Positions 1 to 7,491 of a stretch of DNA of 64,000 nucleotides are shown here, piece by piece (within the stretch, counting starts at the first letter, position 1; each line of letters starts with the position of its first letter). Source of the stretch: CBDDLD01 sp965250025 (GTDB taxonomy: Bacteria > Bacteroidota > Bacteroidia > Flavobacteriales > Flavobacteriaceae); assembly GCA_965250025.1 (NCBI GenBank), contig OZ252283.1, forward strand, positions 3,286,001 to 3,350,000. The letters run 5' to 3'. Made by a program: the position numbers and the translations under genes. The notes under the pieces are model-generated. The model was given only the letters and a program-made list of their open reading frames with translations, searched no databases and was not told the origin of the DNA.

Positions 1-149
1 AAACAAATGATATTGTATTTGAATAACCCTATATCTCAGGATTTAAAATAGACGAATAAACACTTCACTACAACGTGTATAGCAAATCTGCAATGAATTC
101 CGCAACAAGCCATACATTTGACCATTGGCTACAATACAACAAAACTAAT

Positions 150-566
150 ATGAAAAGAATAAGGTTCAACAAGCTCAATGATTGGAAAAATGGAATTTTA
201 ATAACCCTGACAATCATTTGTACGTTTTCTGGAACGTATGAAATCTTTGGAGAAAGTAAAACTGAATGGAATAAGATGTTAGGAATTATTGGTTCAGTTG
301 GAATGGTCATTTTCTTTGCAAGAATGAGTTATGGAAAATATTATGTTGGATGGAATAAAGCTGGAATTACGATTCGAGTTAAATCATTACTCGGAAAGTC
401 ATTTAATTTCAAAGATGTACAGGCAATTAATTTACAAAACGGAATTCTCACTGTTGTGAAAAAGAGCGGAAATAAAATTGAGTTGGATTTGACCGAAATT
501 GAAAAAACCGATATTGACAAACTGACTGAAATAATAATAGAAAATACTGTTGTCAACAACGTATAA
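150..566 (+). CDS. Small membrane protein of unknown function
   Basis: The frame is open from a GTG at 75, but the ATG at 150 gives a natural start: a basic N-terminus (MKRIRFNKLNDW) followed by two hydrophobic segments (about residues 15-32 and 45-60), then a C-terminal half rich in beta-type alternation. The layout of two membrane helices followed by a compact domain resembles small PH-domain-like membrane proteins, but I do not recognise a family. The stop codon lies inside a motif (ACAACGTATAACC) that forms one arm of the inverted repeat bounding the next intergenic element, so the gene end and the element overlap. The 75-149 stretch carries a related motif at 70-82. Alone on the plus strand; function unknown. 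Confidence 0.55.
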   Translation: MKRIRFNKLNDWKNGILITLTIICTFSGTYEIFGESKTEWNKMLGIIGSVGMVIFFARMSYGKYYVGWNKAGITIRVKSLLGKSFNFKDVQAINLQNGILTVVKKSGNKIELDLTEIEKTDIDKLTEIIIENTVVNNV

Positions 567-740
567 CCACAATTTATTCACCATTAATTATTTTATTTTT
601 GGTGTTCATCAATCGCTTCACTCTGGTCTGCGGATTGGACTATGCTTTGACAACCTCGGTACAGACTGGAATTACTAAAGTAAGTGCCAAACCGAAAAGT
701 TTGTGTACTTTAACCCGTAACTGACGGTTATACGAGACCT
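553..740. repeat. Intergenic element bounded by 9-bp inverted repeat, cassette-site-like
   Basis: CGTATAACC at 560-568 and GGTTATACG at 727-735 are exact inverted complements bounding about 160 bp of non-coding sequence. The left arm overlaps the 3' end of the upstream gene. A related motif, ACAACGTGTATAGC, lies at 70-83 before that gene. Short inverted ends around a gene-poor spacer placed right after a stop codon recall integron attC sites, but the ends do not match the classical attC core well and no integrase is in the window. The identity as a recombination site is inference. Confidence 0.4.
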
Positions 741-813
741 TATAAAATTTGGCTCTTTCTAAAACAATCCACTGTAACAAACTAATTACTTTTTTGTCTT
801 TAAATAAAAAAGT

Positions 814-1902
814 ATGAGAATCTATTACTTAATCTTCTTATTTGTCTTTATAAGCTTTAAATCTTTATCACAAGAAAAAGAAGAATTTAAGATTTTAAAA
901 TCAATAAAAACCTCGCCTCTAAAAAATCAACAATCATCAGGAACTTGTTGGAGTTTTGCCACCACCTCTTTTATAGAAACTGAAGCAATACGTTTAGGCA
1001 AAGACGAAATTTCGCTTTCACCAATATTTTATGTTACGCCAACTTATATGGGAAAAGCAGAAAAGTTTATCGAGAAAAAAGGAAAAAGTTGGTTTGATGC
1101 AGGCGATTTGACATTTAGCGTTTTAGACAATTATAAAAAATTTGGAGCAATACCAGAAGAGGTATACAATGGTATTATTGAAGAAGACTGGCAACACGAC
1201 CACCCAGAAATGGATAATCTTCTTCGCGAAATGGTAAAGTCTGTAGGCACCTCTGGCTACGGGCGTATAAAACCCTATAGCTGGAAAAAATCAATTAAAG
1301 CCGTTTTAGATGCCTATTTAGGAACTGCTCCCAACACTTTTGTTTATAAAGGAAAACTATACTCACCTAACTCATTTGCCAGAGAATTTGTTGGCATAAA
1401 CCCTGATGATTATATAGAAATTACCAGTTATTCTCATAATGATTTTTATGAAATGTTTGTCTTAGATATTCCTGCCAATTGGAATTCAAATAAGTATTTA
1501 AACTTGCCTATCAAAGATTTTGAAAAAGTTATAGATTCTGCGTTAGAATCAGGTTATAGTTTAGCTTGGGATGGTGATGCTTCTGAACCAAACTTTGATT
1601 TTGAAACGGGCTTATTAAAATTAACAGCAAGTGAGGAAAAAAATTCTATTACCCAAGAGTTACGACAAACTACCTTTGAAAACAAAACAACTACCGATGA
1701 CCATAATATGCATATTATAGGCATTGCTCAAGACACCAAAGGCAACCCGTATTATTTGCTAAAAAATTCCGAAGGAGATAACAGATATGGTGGTTATGTG
1801 TATATGTCAAAAAAAGCGTTATTACTGAAAACAATTTCAGTTTTAGTTCATAAAGATGCTATTTCTAATGACATTAGGAAAAAATCCGATTTAAGTAAAT
1901 AA
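814..1902 (+). CDS. Secreted C1-family (papain-like) cysteine peptidase
   Basis: An N-terminal signal peptide (about residues 1-19, ending SLSQ) is followed by the papain-fold active site. QQSSGTCWSFA places the nucleophile at Cys45 with the oxyanion-hole Gln six residues earlier. DHNMH gives catalytic His297 (H-x-M as in bleomycin-hydrolase-type enzymes), and LLKNSEG gives Asn318. The His-x-Met pattern and the insertions place it nearer the C1B bleomycin hydrolase/aminopeptidase C group than classic papain, though at 362 residues it is shorter than the roughly 450 of those enzymes and, unlike them, exported. It probably hydrolyses peptides in the periplasm or outside the cell. Single gene, no operon partner; no consensus promoter was found upstream. 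Confidence 0.85.
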   Translation: MRIYYLIFLFVFISFKSLSQEKEEFKILKSIKTSPLKNQQSSGTCWSFATTSFIETEAIRLGKDEISLSPIFYVTPTYMGKAEKFIEKKGKSWFDAGDLTFSVLDNYKKFGAIPEEVYNGIIEEDWQHDHPEMDNLLREMVKSVGTSGYGRIKPYSWKKSIKAVLDAYLGTAPNTFVYKGKLYSPNSFAREFVGINPDDYIEITSYSHNDFYEMFVLDIPANWNSNKYLNLPIKDFEKVIDSALESGYSLAWDGDASEPNFDFETGLLKLTASEEKNSITQELRQTTFENKTTTDDHNMHIIGIAQDTKGNPYYLLKNSEGDNRYGGYVYMSKKALLLKTISVLVHKDAISNDIRKKSDLSK

Positions 1903-1963
1903 AAACTTTGTACAATATGGCATATAAAAAATAATGGTTTTTTGGTGCATTATTTAGTTAAGG

Positions 1964-2635
1964 TTAGTTTGGGAAATCATAATTAACCAATACTCTTCTA
2001 TAGCCAGCGTTATTTGCTATAAACACTATATCATCACTTATTAACCCTATTCCATCTGAATAATAGATATGATTATTTGCAGGAGCTGTGACTCCATTGT
2101 CATATTCAAATCTAGTAATCAATTCTAAACTAGAGAAGTCACCAATTTCAGATTCATAAATGAATTCTTCAGTAGATAATTTACCAAAAAGAGTAGCACC
2201 TATATCTTCACCATCGAAAGAACCGAAAATATCATAATAATATATTGGAAACTCTTCATAAGTAGAATTTGTGAATTTTATCAACCCTTCTTCATTAATT
2301 AGAAAACCTAAAGAATCCCTGTAAAACTCGTAATGCTCTCCATTTTCTGGAACAAAAGCATAGTTTCCATTTGTATTTCCAGAAATTAAACGTTTAAACT
2401 TATAGAAGGAATTACCATTTATTTCTTCTATACCAACAATAGAAATATTTTCTTCAACACTAATTAAACTTTGATTTCCTTCATTACTAACTCCATACCA
2501 CTTATAATCCCAAGAATTTCCAACACTAAGAGCATAAAAGTTTGATTCGGGTGGTTGAACGGTATCAGTACTTGAACAATTGTACAAAATAAAAACTACT
2601 ATAAAAAAGGAGAATTGAATACGAAATGAACTCAT
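1964..2635 (-). CDS. Putative lipoprotein, unknown function
   Basis: A hydrophobic leader ends in LYNCSS, a loose Bacteroidota-type lipobox with Cys20 as the likely lipidated residue, followed by a short Ser/Thr/Pro linker. The rest (about 200 residues) is rich in aromatic and acidic residues in alternating beta-like pattern, with NSWDYKWYG near residue 40 as in many lipoproteins that bind or sense extracellular material. No catalytic motif is visible and I do not recognise a family. Monocistronic, with its 3' end facing the C1 peptidase gene. Confidence 0.7.
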   Translation of the reverse strand: MSSFRIQFSFFIVVFILYNCSSTDTVQPPESNFYALSVGNSWDYKWYGVSNEGNQSLISVEENISIVGIEEINGNSFYKFKRLISGNTNGNYAFVPENGEHYEFYRDSLGFLINEEGLIKFTNSTYEEFPIYYYDIFGSFDGEDIGATLFGKLSTEEFIYESEIGDFSSLELITRFEYDNGVTAPANNHIYYSDGIGLISDDIVFIANNAGYRRVLVNYDFPN

Positions 2636-2829
2636 AAAAAATATTTTTTTGAGATGACAGAATATTAACGTTCAATTCATGAGATTATTTTATAGTAAAC
2701 AAAATAGCGCAACAGAACTATAGTTGTGCAGGAGCCATAGAAAAATTTAAAAAAAAGCATTCTTTATTAAAGAAACCAATAATCCCAAGCACCAGACTAT
2801 TTACGATACAAACGACATATTAATATCTA

Positions 2830-2856
2830 AAATAAGCCTCATATGGAGGCTTATTT
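2830..2856 (-). terminator. Intrinsic terminator after T9SS cargo gene
   Basis: A perfect 11-bp stem (AAATAAGCCTC / GAGGCTTATTT) with a 5-base loop lies 35 bases beyond the stop codon of the gene ending at 2891. It lacks a long T tract but ends TTATTTAATT or its complement on both sides, so it may act in both directions. Confidence 0.65.
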
Positions 2857-2880
2857 AATTTGAATAAAGGCATTAAAAAA

Positions 2881-3110
2881 GTCTTATCGTTTATTCTTTT
2901 ACAAATTTAATGGTATTTCCATTTTCTAACTTTAGTAAATAAACACCTTGAACCAAATTTTGGATGTTAATATCTTGATGATCAGAAACAGAACCACGAG
3001 CCACTTGCGCGCCCATTAAGTTATAAATTGTATAGTCTTCTTCATGTAATCCGTTAATTTGTATGGCATCTTTTGCAGGGTTAGGGTGAATTGATATTTT
3101 ATTAAATTCA
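2881..3110 (-). repeat. Sorting-domain DNA repeat, copy 1
   Basis: This segment, covering the last 70 or so codons of the gene plus ten bases past the stop (GTCTTATCGT), is closely similar base by base to 16106-16330. The bodies of the two genes are unrelated, so only the sorting-signal cassette is shared. Confidence 0.7.
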
Positions 3111-3652
3111 TTTTCCTCAACACTTAATAAGCTACAATTATCGGTTGAAAAAGGCGTAATAGAGCCTACATCCCAAAATTGACTAAACAACTCACAGTAA
3201 AATAATAGTTTGTCAAAATTTTCAATAGAAGTTCCTTCAGGGACATCTACAGTTATAGATTTAGCCCCGTTTATACTCACAACCGGATTTCCAAAACCAG
3301 GTAATGATCCGACGAGTCCAAATGTTATTTTTTCTAAATTTTGAATGGTTACGCCAGGCATGTTGCCATTTGCAATAGCTTGAATTTGGCTATCTGTATA
3401 GCCTTCAGAGTTTATTAAAAATGCTCTAACGTCTGGTCCCGGTGCAGTTACAAAATTAGCACCTATATCTAATGTTATAGTATTATCATTATTCAGTACA
3501 ATTTCTATGTCTGCAGGTTGACCATTATTTGAACTTATATTATACATGGAAATGTTAGTGTTATTTCCGAAATTAACAGCTGGTTGCGAGCATTGCGATC
3601 TTGCCTGTTGTATGCATAAAATGAAACTTAATACGAGTAGAATTCTTTTCAT
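2891..3652 (-). CDS. Secreted protein with T9SS type A sorting domain
   Basis: A cleavable signal peptide (about 1-19, ending ARSQ) precedes a body of about 150 residues without a recognised domain. It contains beta-rich text with GNNTNISMYN and a segment (GADF..PGPDVRAFLIN) that looks like an adhesive or matrix-type fold. The last 75 residues are a textbook type A C-terminal domain: HPNPAKD, then YTIYNLMGAQVARG, then LVQGVYLLKLENGN and a terminal basic KFVKE. Such domains direct export across the outer membrane by the type IX system and attachment to the surface. The tail is nearly the same as that of the propeller protein at 16116. Function of the passenger is unknown. Confidence 0.8.
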   Translation of the reverse strand: MKRILLVLSFILCIQQARSQCSQPAVNFGNNTNISMYNISSNNGQPADIEIVLNNDNTITLDIGANFVTAPGPDVRAFLINSEGYTDSQIQAIANGNMPGVTIQNLEKITFGLVGSLPGFGNPVVSINGAKSITVDVPEGTSIENFDKLLFYCELFSQFWDVGSITPFSTDNCSLLSVEENEFNKISIHPNPAKDAIQINGLHEEDYTIYNLMGAQVARGSVSDHQDINIQNLVQGVYLLKLENGNTIKFVKE

Positions 3653-4118
3653 AGATTTTTGTTTTTTAACACGTTGTTTAATAGACCTTATGTCTTCTCA
3701 AATATCTATGTCGTTCTTTTACTTCAATAATTTCATAGTCTTAATTGTTAAATTTTAAGAACCTCTCAAAGTATTTTGGATGTTTTTTGATTTTTATAGT
3801 AAAAACCACCTATAGGTCTCGTAGTTTATACCATAGGAAATAGAGATGAAGTAAGTAAGTCCAAAAAATTCCAACCAAAAATAAAAGATATGACCGCCTC
3901 ATCTGTACTTGATATATTGCACATAAAAAAATTGCCTGAGTTTAAACTCGGAACTGCATATTTCTATTTCTTCATTATTAGCATTGCAACAACGCTAAAA
4001 ACTATACAATAACAAGCCTGAGTTATTGATCGTAAGCACTCCTTTTCACATATTTTCATCATCCTGTTGTGCTAGCAATCAATAACCCAGACTATTTTAA
4101 ATTTTAAATGCCGTAATC
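3653..4118. other. Non-coding interval with structured inverted repeats
   Basis: No convincing gene was found on either strand; two frames of 32 codons were rejected. It holds a 12-bp perfect palindrome GAGTTTAAACTC at 3938-3949 and a long imperfect hairpin at 4017-4091. The nonamer GCCTGAGTT occurs at 3934 and again at 4016, so the two structures share sequence. Confidence 0.5.
4017..4091. repeat. Long imperfect hairpin between T9SS cargo and BspA genes
   Basis: CCTGAGTTATTGAT at 4017-4030 pairs with ATCAATAACCCAGA at 4078-4091 with mismatches only at the outermost base and one inner position. A second inner stem AGCAC (4035-4039) / GTGCT (4069-4073) follows after a symmetric 4-base internal loop. 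It lies just downstream of the BspA gene ending at 4119, so it may be its transcription terminator or an RNA 3'-end structure, although no T tract follows. Confidence 0.45.
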
Positions 4119-5279
4119 TTAAAAAAAACAAGGGCCTTGAGTCGGTAAATGTTCTAGGAATAAAGCAGAGAAGCTATCAAATCCTCCACATTCTATAACA
4201 TTATTAGTAGCCCAACCCGATAAATCCTGATTAAAACTATGTGCTTCTAAAAACATACCATTCATATTGGTAACACTACTAACATCCCAGGACGATATAT
4301 CTTGATTGAATTCAATAGCAAAATTGAACATATCTCGCATTGTGGTTACATTACTAACATCCCAGGATGATATATCTCCATTAAAAGAAAGTGCCTCCTG
4401 AAACATACGATCCATTTCAATAACATTACTAACATCCCAAGAAGACAAGTCTTGATTAAAAGCAGGATCACTACTAGAACCTAGAGCAGAAAATAAACCA
4501 GACATATCTGTGACATTAGAGACGTCCCAATTCGAGATATTCCGGTTAAACGCTATTGCACTTCTAAACATAAAACTCATAGTAGTTACACTAGAAACGT
4601 CCCAATTGGCAATATTCCCGTTAAAAGATTCAGCAAAACGGAACATTCCCGACATATTAGTTACATTAGAAACATTCCAATTCGAAAGGTTTTGATTGAA
4701 TACTACTGCACTGCCAAACATGCTATCCATATTGGTAATATTGCTCACATCCCATTCATTAACATCGCCATTAAAATTAGGCGTTTCAGCAAACATATTA
4801 GACAGGTTGGTTACCTCACTTAAATCTGGCTGGTCAGTAGCTGTAAATCCCTCCAAATTATTACATGCTCTAAAATGACCTCCGGAATTACCCAACAGTA
4901 CGCTTCCCCATTGTAAAACATCGACAAACATGTCTTTAGAATCTGGCATTTCCTGAAAACTAAACCCTCTCAACGTTCCTGTAATGGTAACTGTTTTTTC
5001 TCCTTCGGTTGCATAAATATGAGTAGCATCAGGATCATTAAAATCGGTAACTTCTCCTGTCGTACCATCTCCCCAATCTACTGTAAAGTTGTATTCTGTA
5101 AGAATAGTTCCCTGATAAAGTGGTAAGCGAATAATTGTATTTTCCGGGGGTAGTTCCCAAATTGTGATAAAAGATACATTATCTGGTCCTCCTTCTGTTG
5201 AGGAATCATCACTACTGCTACAGCTTAAAATAAGTAGTAACAAGTAGAGAATGCTTATTTTTTGTACAATTGTTTTCAT
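4119..5279 (-). CDS. BspA-family (DUF285) repeat surface lipoprotein
   Basis: The ATG at 5279 (MKTIVQKISILYLLLLILSC) is preferred over one 33 bases upstream because it starts directly at a lipoprotein signal with lipobox ILSC, followed by SSSDDSS, a Ser/Asp stretch typical of surface export. After a beta-sandwich-like segment with FTVDWGDGTTGEV (PKD-like turn) come about eight copies of a 25-residue repeat of the form FNxxxSxWDVSNVTxMxxMF, the DUF285/BspA leucine-rich-type repeat. BspA-type proteins bind host or surface ligands such as fibronectin in oral Bacteroidota; the ligand here is unknown. It follows a longer paralogue after 65 bases and is likely co-transcribed with it. Confidence 0.85.
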   Translation of the reverse strand: MKTIVQKISILYLLLLILSCSSSDDSSTEGGPDNVSFITIWELPPENTIIRLPLYQGTILTEYNFTVDWGDGTTGEVTDFNDPDATHIYATEGEKTVTITGTLRGFSFQEMPDSKDMFVDVLQWGSVLLGNSGGHFRACNNLEGFTATDQPDLSEVTNLSNMFAETPNFNGDVNEWDVSNITNMDSMFGSAVVFNQNLSNWNVSNVTNMSGMFRFAESFNGNIANWDVSSVTTMSFMFRSAIAFNRNISNWDVSNVTDMSGLFSALGSSSDPAFNQDLSSWDVSNVIEMDRMFQEALSFNGDISSWDVSNVTTMRDMFNFAIEFNQDISSWDVSSVTNMNGMFLEAHSFNQDLSGWATNNVIECGGFDSFSALFLEHLPTQGPCFF

Positions 5280-5344
5280 TTTGTATGTATTTAAAGGATA
5301 AGTATTAATCATTTAGAAAAGGATTGCTGTTTAGTGTGGTTTTT

Positions 5345-7078
5345 TTAAAAACAGGGACCTCTTGTAGGTAAGTTACCTAGTGTAAGCGAGGAACCATTTG
5401 CAAAATTGTTGCAAGTAATAACATTATCTGTAGCCCAATCGGAAAGGTTCTGATTAAAGGAAAGTGCATTATTAAACATAAAACTCATATCGGTTACATT
5501 ACCCACATCCCAGTTAGAAATATTACTGTTAAAGGATTGTGCCCCCTGAAACATAGTTCCCATATTGGTAACGTTGGAAACATTCCAATTAGAAATATCT
5601 CCATTGAAAGAAGTCGCTCCAGAAAACATAGCTCCTGTATTTACTACATTAGCAAGATTCCAATTGGAGATGTCACCATTGAAAGCAGTAGCTCCCAAGA
5701 ACATTCCGAACATCTCAGTTACATTAGAAACATTCCAATTGGAAATGTCTCCGTTAAAAGAACTGGCGTTCCTAAATACAATAGTCATATCACTTACATT
5801 ACTTACATCCCAATTGGAAAGATCACTATTAAAAGATGTGGCCTGATCAAACATTTGCCTCATATTTATTAAGCTAGAAGTATTCCAATTGGAAAGATCA
5901 CCATTAAAGGCACTTGCTTGAAAAAACATGCTTTGCATTTCCGTTACATTAATCACGGACCAGCTAGAAACATCGCCATTAAAGGCACCTGCACTCCTGA
6001 ACATAAAACTCATATTGGTAACACTCGAAACATCCCAATTGGTAAGATCTGAGTTAAATGCACTAGCATCCTGAAACATCGCTATCATATTAGTTACATT
6101 AGAAACATTCCAACTCGAAATTTGATTATTGAAGGACGTTGCATTATTAAACATAAAACCCATATCGGTTACATTACCCACATCCCAGTTAGAAATATCT
6201 CCATTGAATGTTGTAGCACCAGAAAACATACTTCCCATGTTGGTAATATTAGAAACGTCCCAATTGGATAAATTGCCATTAAAAGAAGTCGCCTTAAAAA
6301 ACATAGAAGACAGACGGGTTACTTCACTTAAGTTTGGTACATCAGTAGCCGAAAAACTTGTTAGGTTTTCGCATTCAAAAAAGTTTGCTCCTGCATTGCC
6401 TAATGCTACACTTCCCCATTGTATTACATCTGTAAAGCTTAACCGCGAATCGATTACTTCACCAAAACTAAAACCTCTTAAAACTCCGGTAATCGTAACC
6501 GTTTTTTCACCCCCTGTTACATAGGTATGAATAGCATCTGGATCGTCAAAGGAAGTTACCTCACCTGTAGTACCATCTCCCCAATCTATTGTAAAATCGT
6601 ATGTAGTAGTGTCATCAATATCCGCTTGATAAATGGGTAAATATATAGTGGGGTTGTCGTTCGGGAGGTTCCACTTTGTAATAAAAGGAATGACTTCATC
6701 CACATCAGTTAGTATTATATTAAAACTAGCAGTATCTGAAATGTTTCCGGAAGTTACTTTTACTGTTCCTGTTATTACAGGATTAACCTCAAAATCAAAT
6801 AACGTAGCATTGGCGATCAATAATTGTCCCTGAGAATTAATGGTTATTGCTCCAGGAACGGATTCTTCTGTGATTTCAAAACTAACAGGAGCTTCTAGAT
6901 TTTCTTGAATCAACATGAAACTGCCAATTATTGTATTAATCTCCGGATTTTCTGCTATGCTTATTGATAAGTCTGTTAATGACAGTACGGGTTGTGGTGC
7001 AGAGTCGTCATTATTACTACACCCAATCATAACTATTGCCAGAAAAAGGATGCTAGTTTTTTGTATTAATCTTTTCAT
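5345..7078 (-). CDS. BspA-family repeat lipoprotein with cadherin-like domain
   Basis: Lipoprotein signal MKRLIQKTSILFLAIVMIGC with lipobox MIGC and a following SNNDDS. Residues about 30-130 read as a cadherin-like repeat (SIAENPEINTIIGSF, then ATLFDFEVNP and DVDE as calcium-type motifs). Then a FTIDWGDGTTGEV segment matches that of the neighbouring paralogue, and about twelve 25-residue DUF285 repeats (FNGDISNWNVSNVTNMGxMF) run to a Cys-containing end (ITC...GPCF). The shared end and linker show the two genes arose by duplication, with expansion of the repeat number here. Surface anchored; probably adhesive. Preceded by a 52-codon ORF and an upstream direct repeat that may bind a regulator. 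Confidence 0.87.
   Translation of the reverse strand: MKRLIQKTSILFLAIVMIGCSNNDDSAPQPVLSLTDLSISIAENPEINTIIGSFMLIQENLEAPVSFEITEESVPGAITINSQGQLLIANATLFDFEVNPVITGTVKVTSGNISDTASFNIILTDVDEVIPFITKWNLPNDNPTIYLPIYQADIDDTTTYDFTIDWGDGTTGEVTSFDDPDAIHTYVTGGEKTVTITGVLRGFSFGEVIDSRLSFTDVIQWGSVALGNAGANFFECENLTSFSATDVPNLSEVTRLSSMFFKATSFNGNLSNWDVSNITNMGSMFSGATTFNGDISNWDVGNVTDMGFMFNNATSFNNQISSWNVSNVTNMIAMFQDASAFNSDLTNWDVSSVTNMSFMFRSAGAFNGDVSSWSVINVTEMQSMFFQASAFNGDLSNWNTSSLINMRQMFDQATSFNSDLSNWDVSNVSDMTIVFRNASSFNGDISNWNVSNVTEMFGMFLGATAFNGDISNWNLANVVNTGAMFSGATSFNGDISNWNVSNVTNMGTMFQGAQSFNSNISNWDVGNVTDMSFMFNNALSFNQNLSDWATDNVITCNNFANGSSLTLGNLPTRGPCF
5415..6300 (-). repeat. 75-bp tandem coding repeats (BspA repeats)
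   Basis: About twelve units of 75 bp encode the 25-residue DUF285 repeat. Segments such as the one starting CATATCGGTTACATTACCC occur in almost unchanged form at about 5490 and 6164, so unit copying has happened recently enough to leave DNA-level identity. A similar but shorter array lies at 4200-4800 in the neighbouring gene. Confidence 0.75.
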
Positions 7079-7114
7079 TTTATATTGTTTTGAAATATAA
7101 TTTTAAGCTCGTGT

Positions 7115-7273
7115 TTATTTTTTTCTAAATGTGAACTCCTCTATGATTTTATTTTCATGAACTATTTTTAGTATATACTCTCCATTTTGTAGAGCATTAA
7201 TGTTCATATAAATAACTTGCTTGGATAGTAATGGTAATTTACCCGTCCAAGACCGTTTGTTTTCATCGTTCAT
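7115..7273 (-). CDS. Short ORF with sorting-domain-like tail
   Basis: A 52-codon frame (ATG at 7273, TAA at 7115) ends LQNGEYILKIVHENKII and then EEFTFRKK. This matches the layout of the end of a T9SS type A domain (a short hydrophobic strand after NGxY, then a basic last strand). The open frame runs back without a stop to 7316, but no other start is visible. It has no signal peptide, so it is either a decayed remnant of a T9SS cargo gene or a small protein of its own. It stops 36 bases before the BspA gene start, so it may be the first cistron of that operon. Confidence 0.4.
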   Translation of the reverse strand: MNDENKRSWTGKLPLLSKQVIYMNINALQNGEYILKIVHENKIIEEFTFRKK

Positions 7274-7341
7274 TACATTTTTAAAAAACCTTTTGTTAAA
7301 GTTTATTCGAAGTTAATAGGAGGCGACCATTGACACTTGAT

Positions 7342-7375
7342 CATATGTAACAAGTTCATTCACATATGTAACAAG
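7342..7375. promoter_or_regulatory. Direct repeat CATATGTAACAAG, candidate activator site
   Basis: CATATGTAACAAG occurs at 7342-7354 and 7363-7375 in the same orientation with a 21-bp period, two helical turns, so a dimeric AraC-type regulator could bind both on one face. It lies 69 bases upstream of the short ORF and 264 bases upstream of the first BspA gene. The core ATGTAACAA recurs upstream of the hybrid regulator gene at 10568. The role is inferred. Confidence 0.45.
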
Positions 7376-7491
7376 CCTTCAAAATTGGGATGTAAGAGCG
7401 TCTTTAAAGCAGACTTAAAACCAGATTTCTTCTAAAAAACAGCAAACTGGTCTTATTTTAAATGCATGTCTTTATATCGAAAGTGTATCAA

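Noticed and set aside
75..149. GTG start at 75 for the first gene
   Set aside because: The extra 25 residues are polar and unlike a leader; the ATG at 150 gives a normal start before the first membrane helix.
3653..4118. Two minus-strand frames of 32 codons with ATG starts
   Set aside because: Too short, no recognisable protein features, and one crosses the hairpin; chance frames in AT-rich DNA.
5415..6300. Regularly spaced repeats as a CRISPR array
   Set aside because: The 75-bp units are coding repeats with no unique spacers between them, and no cas genes are present.
5537..6524. Open frames on the plus strand opposite the BspA genes, up to 131 codons
   Set aside because: They are mirror frames of the 75-bp repeat in the real minus-strand genes, have repetitive unnatural sequence and no start signals.
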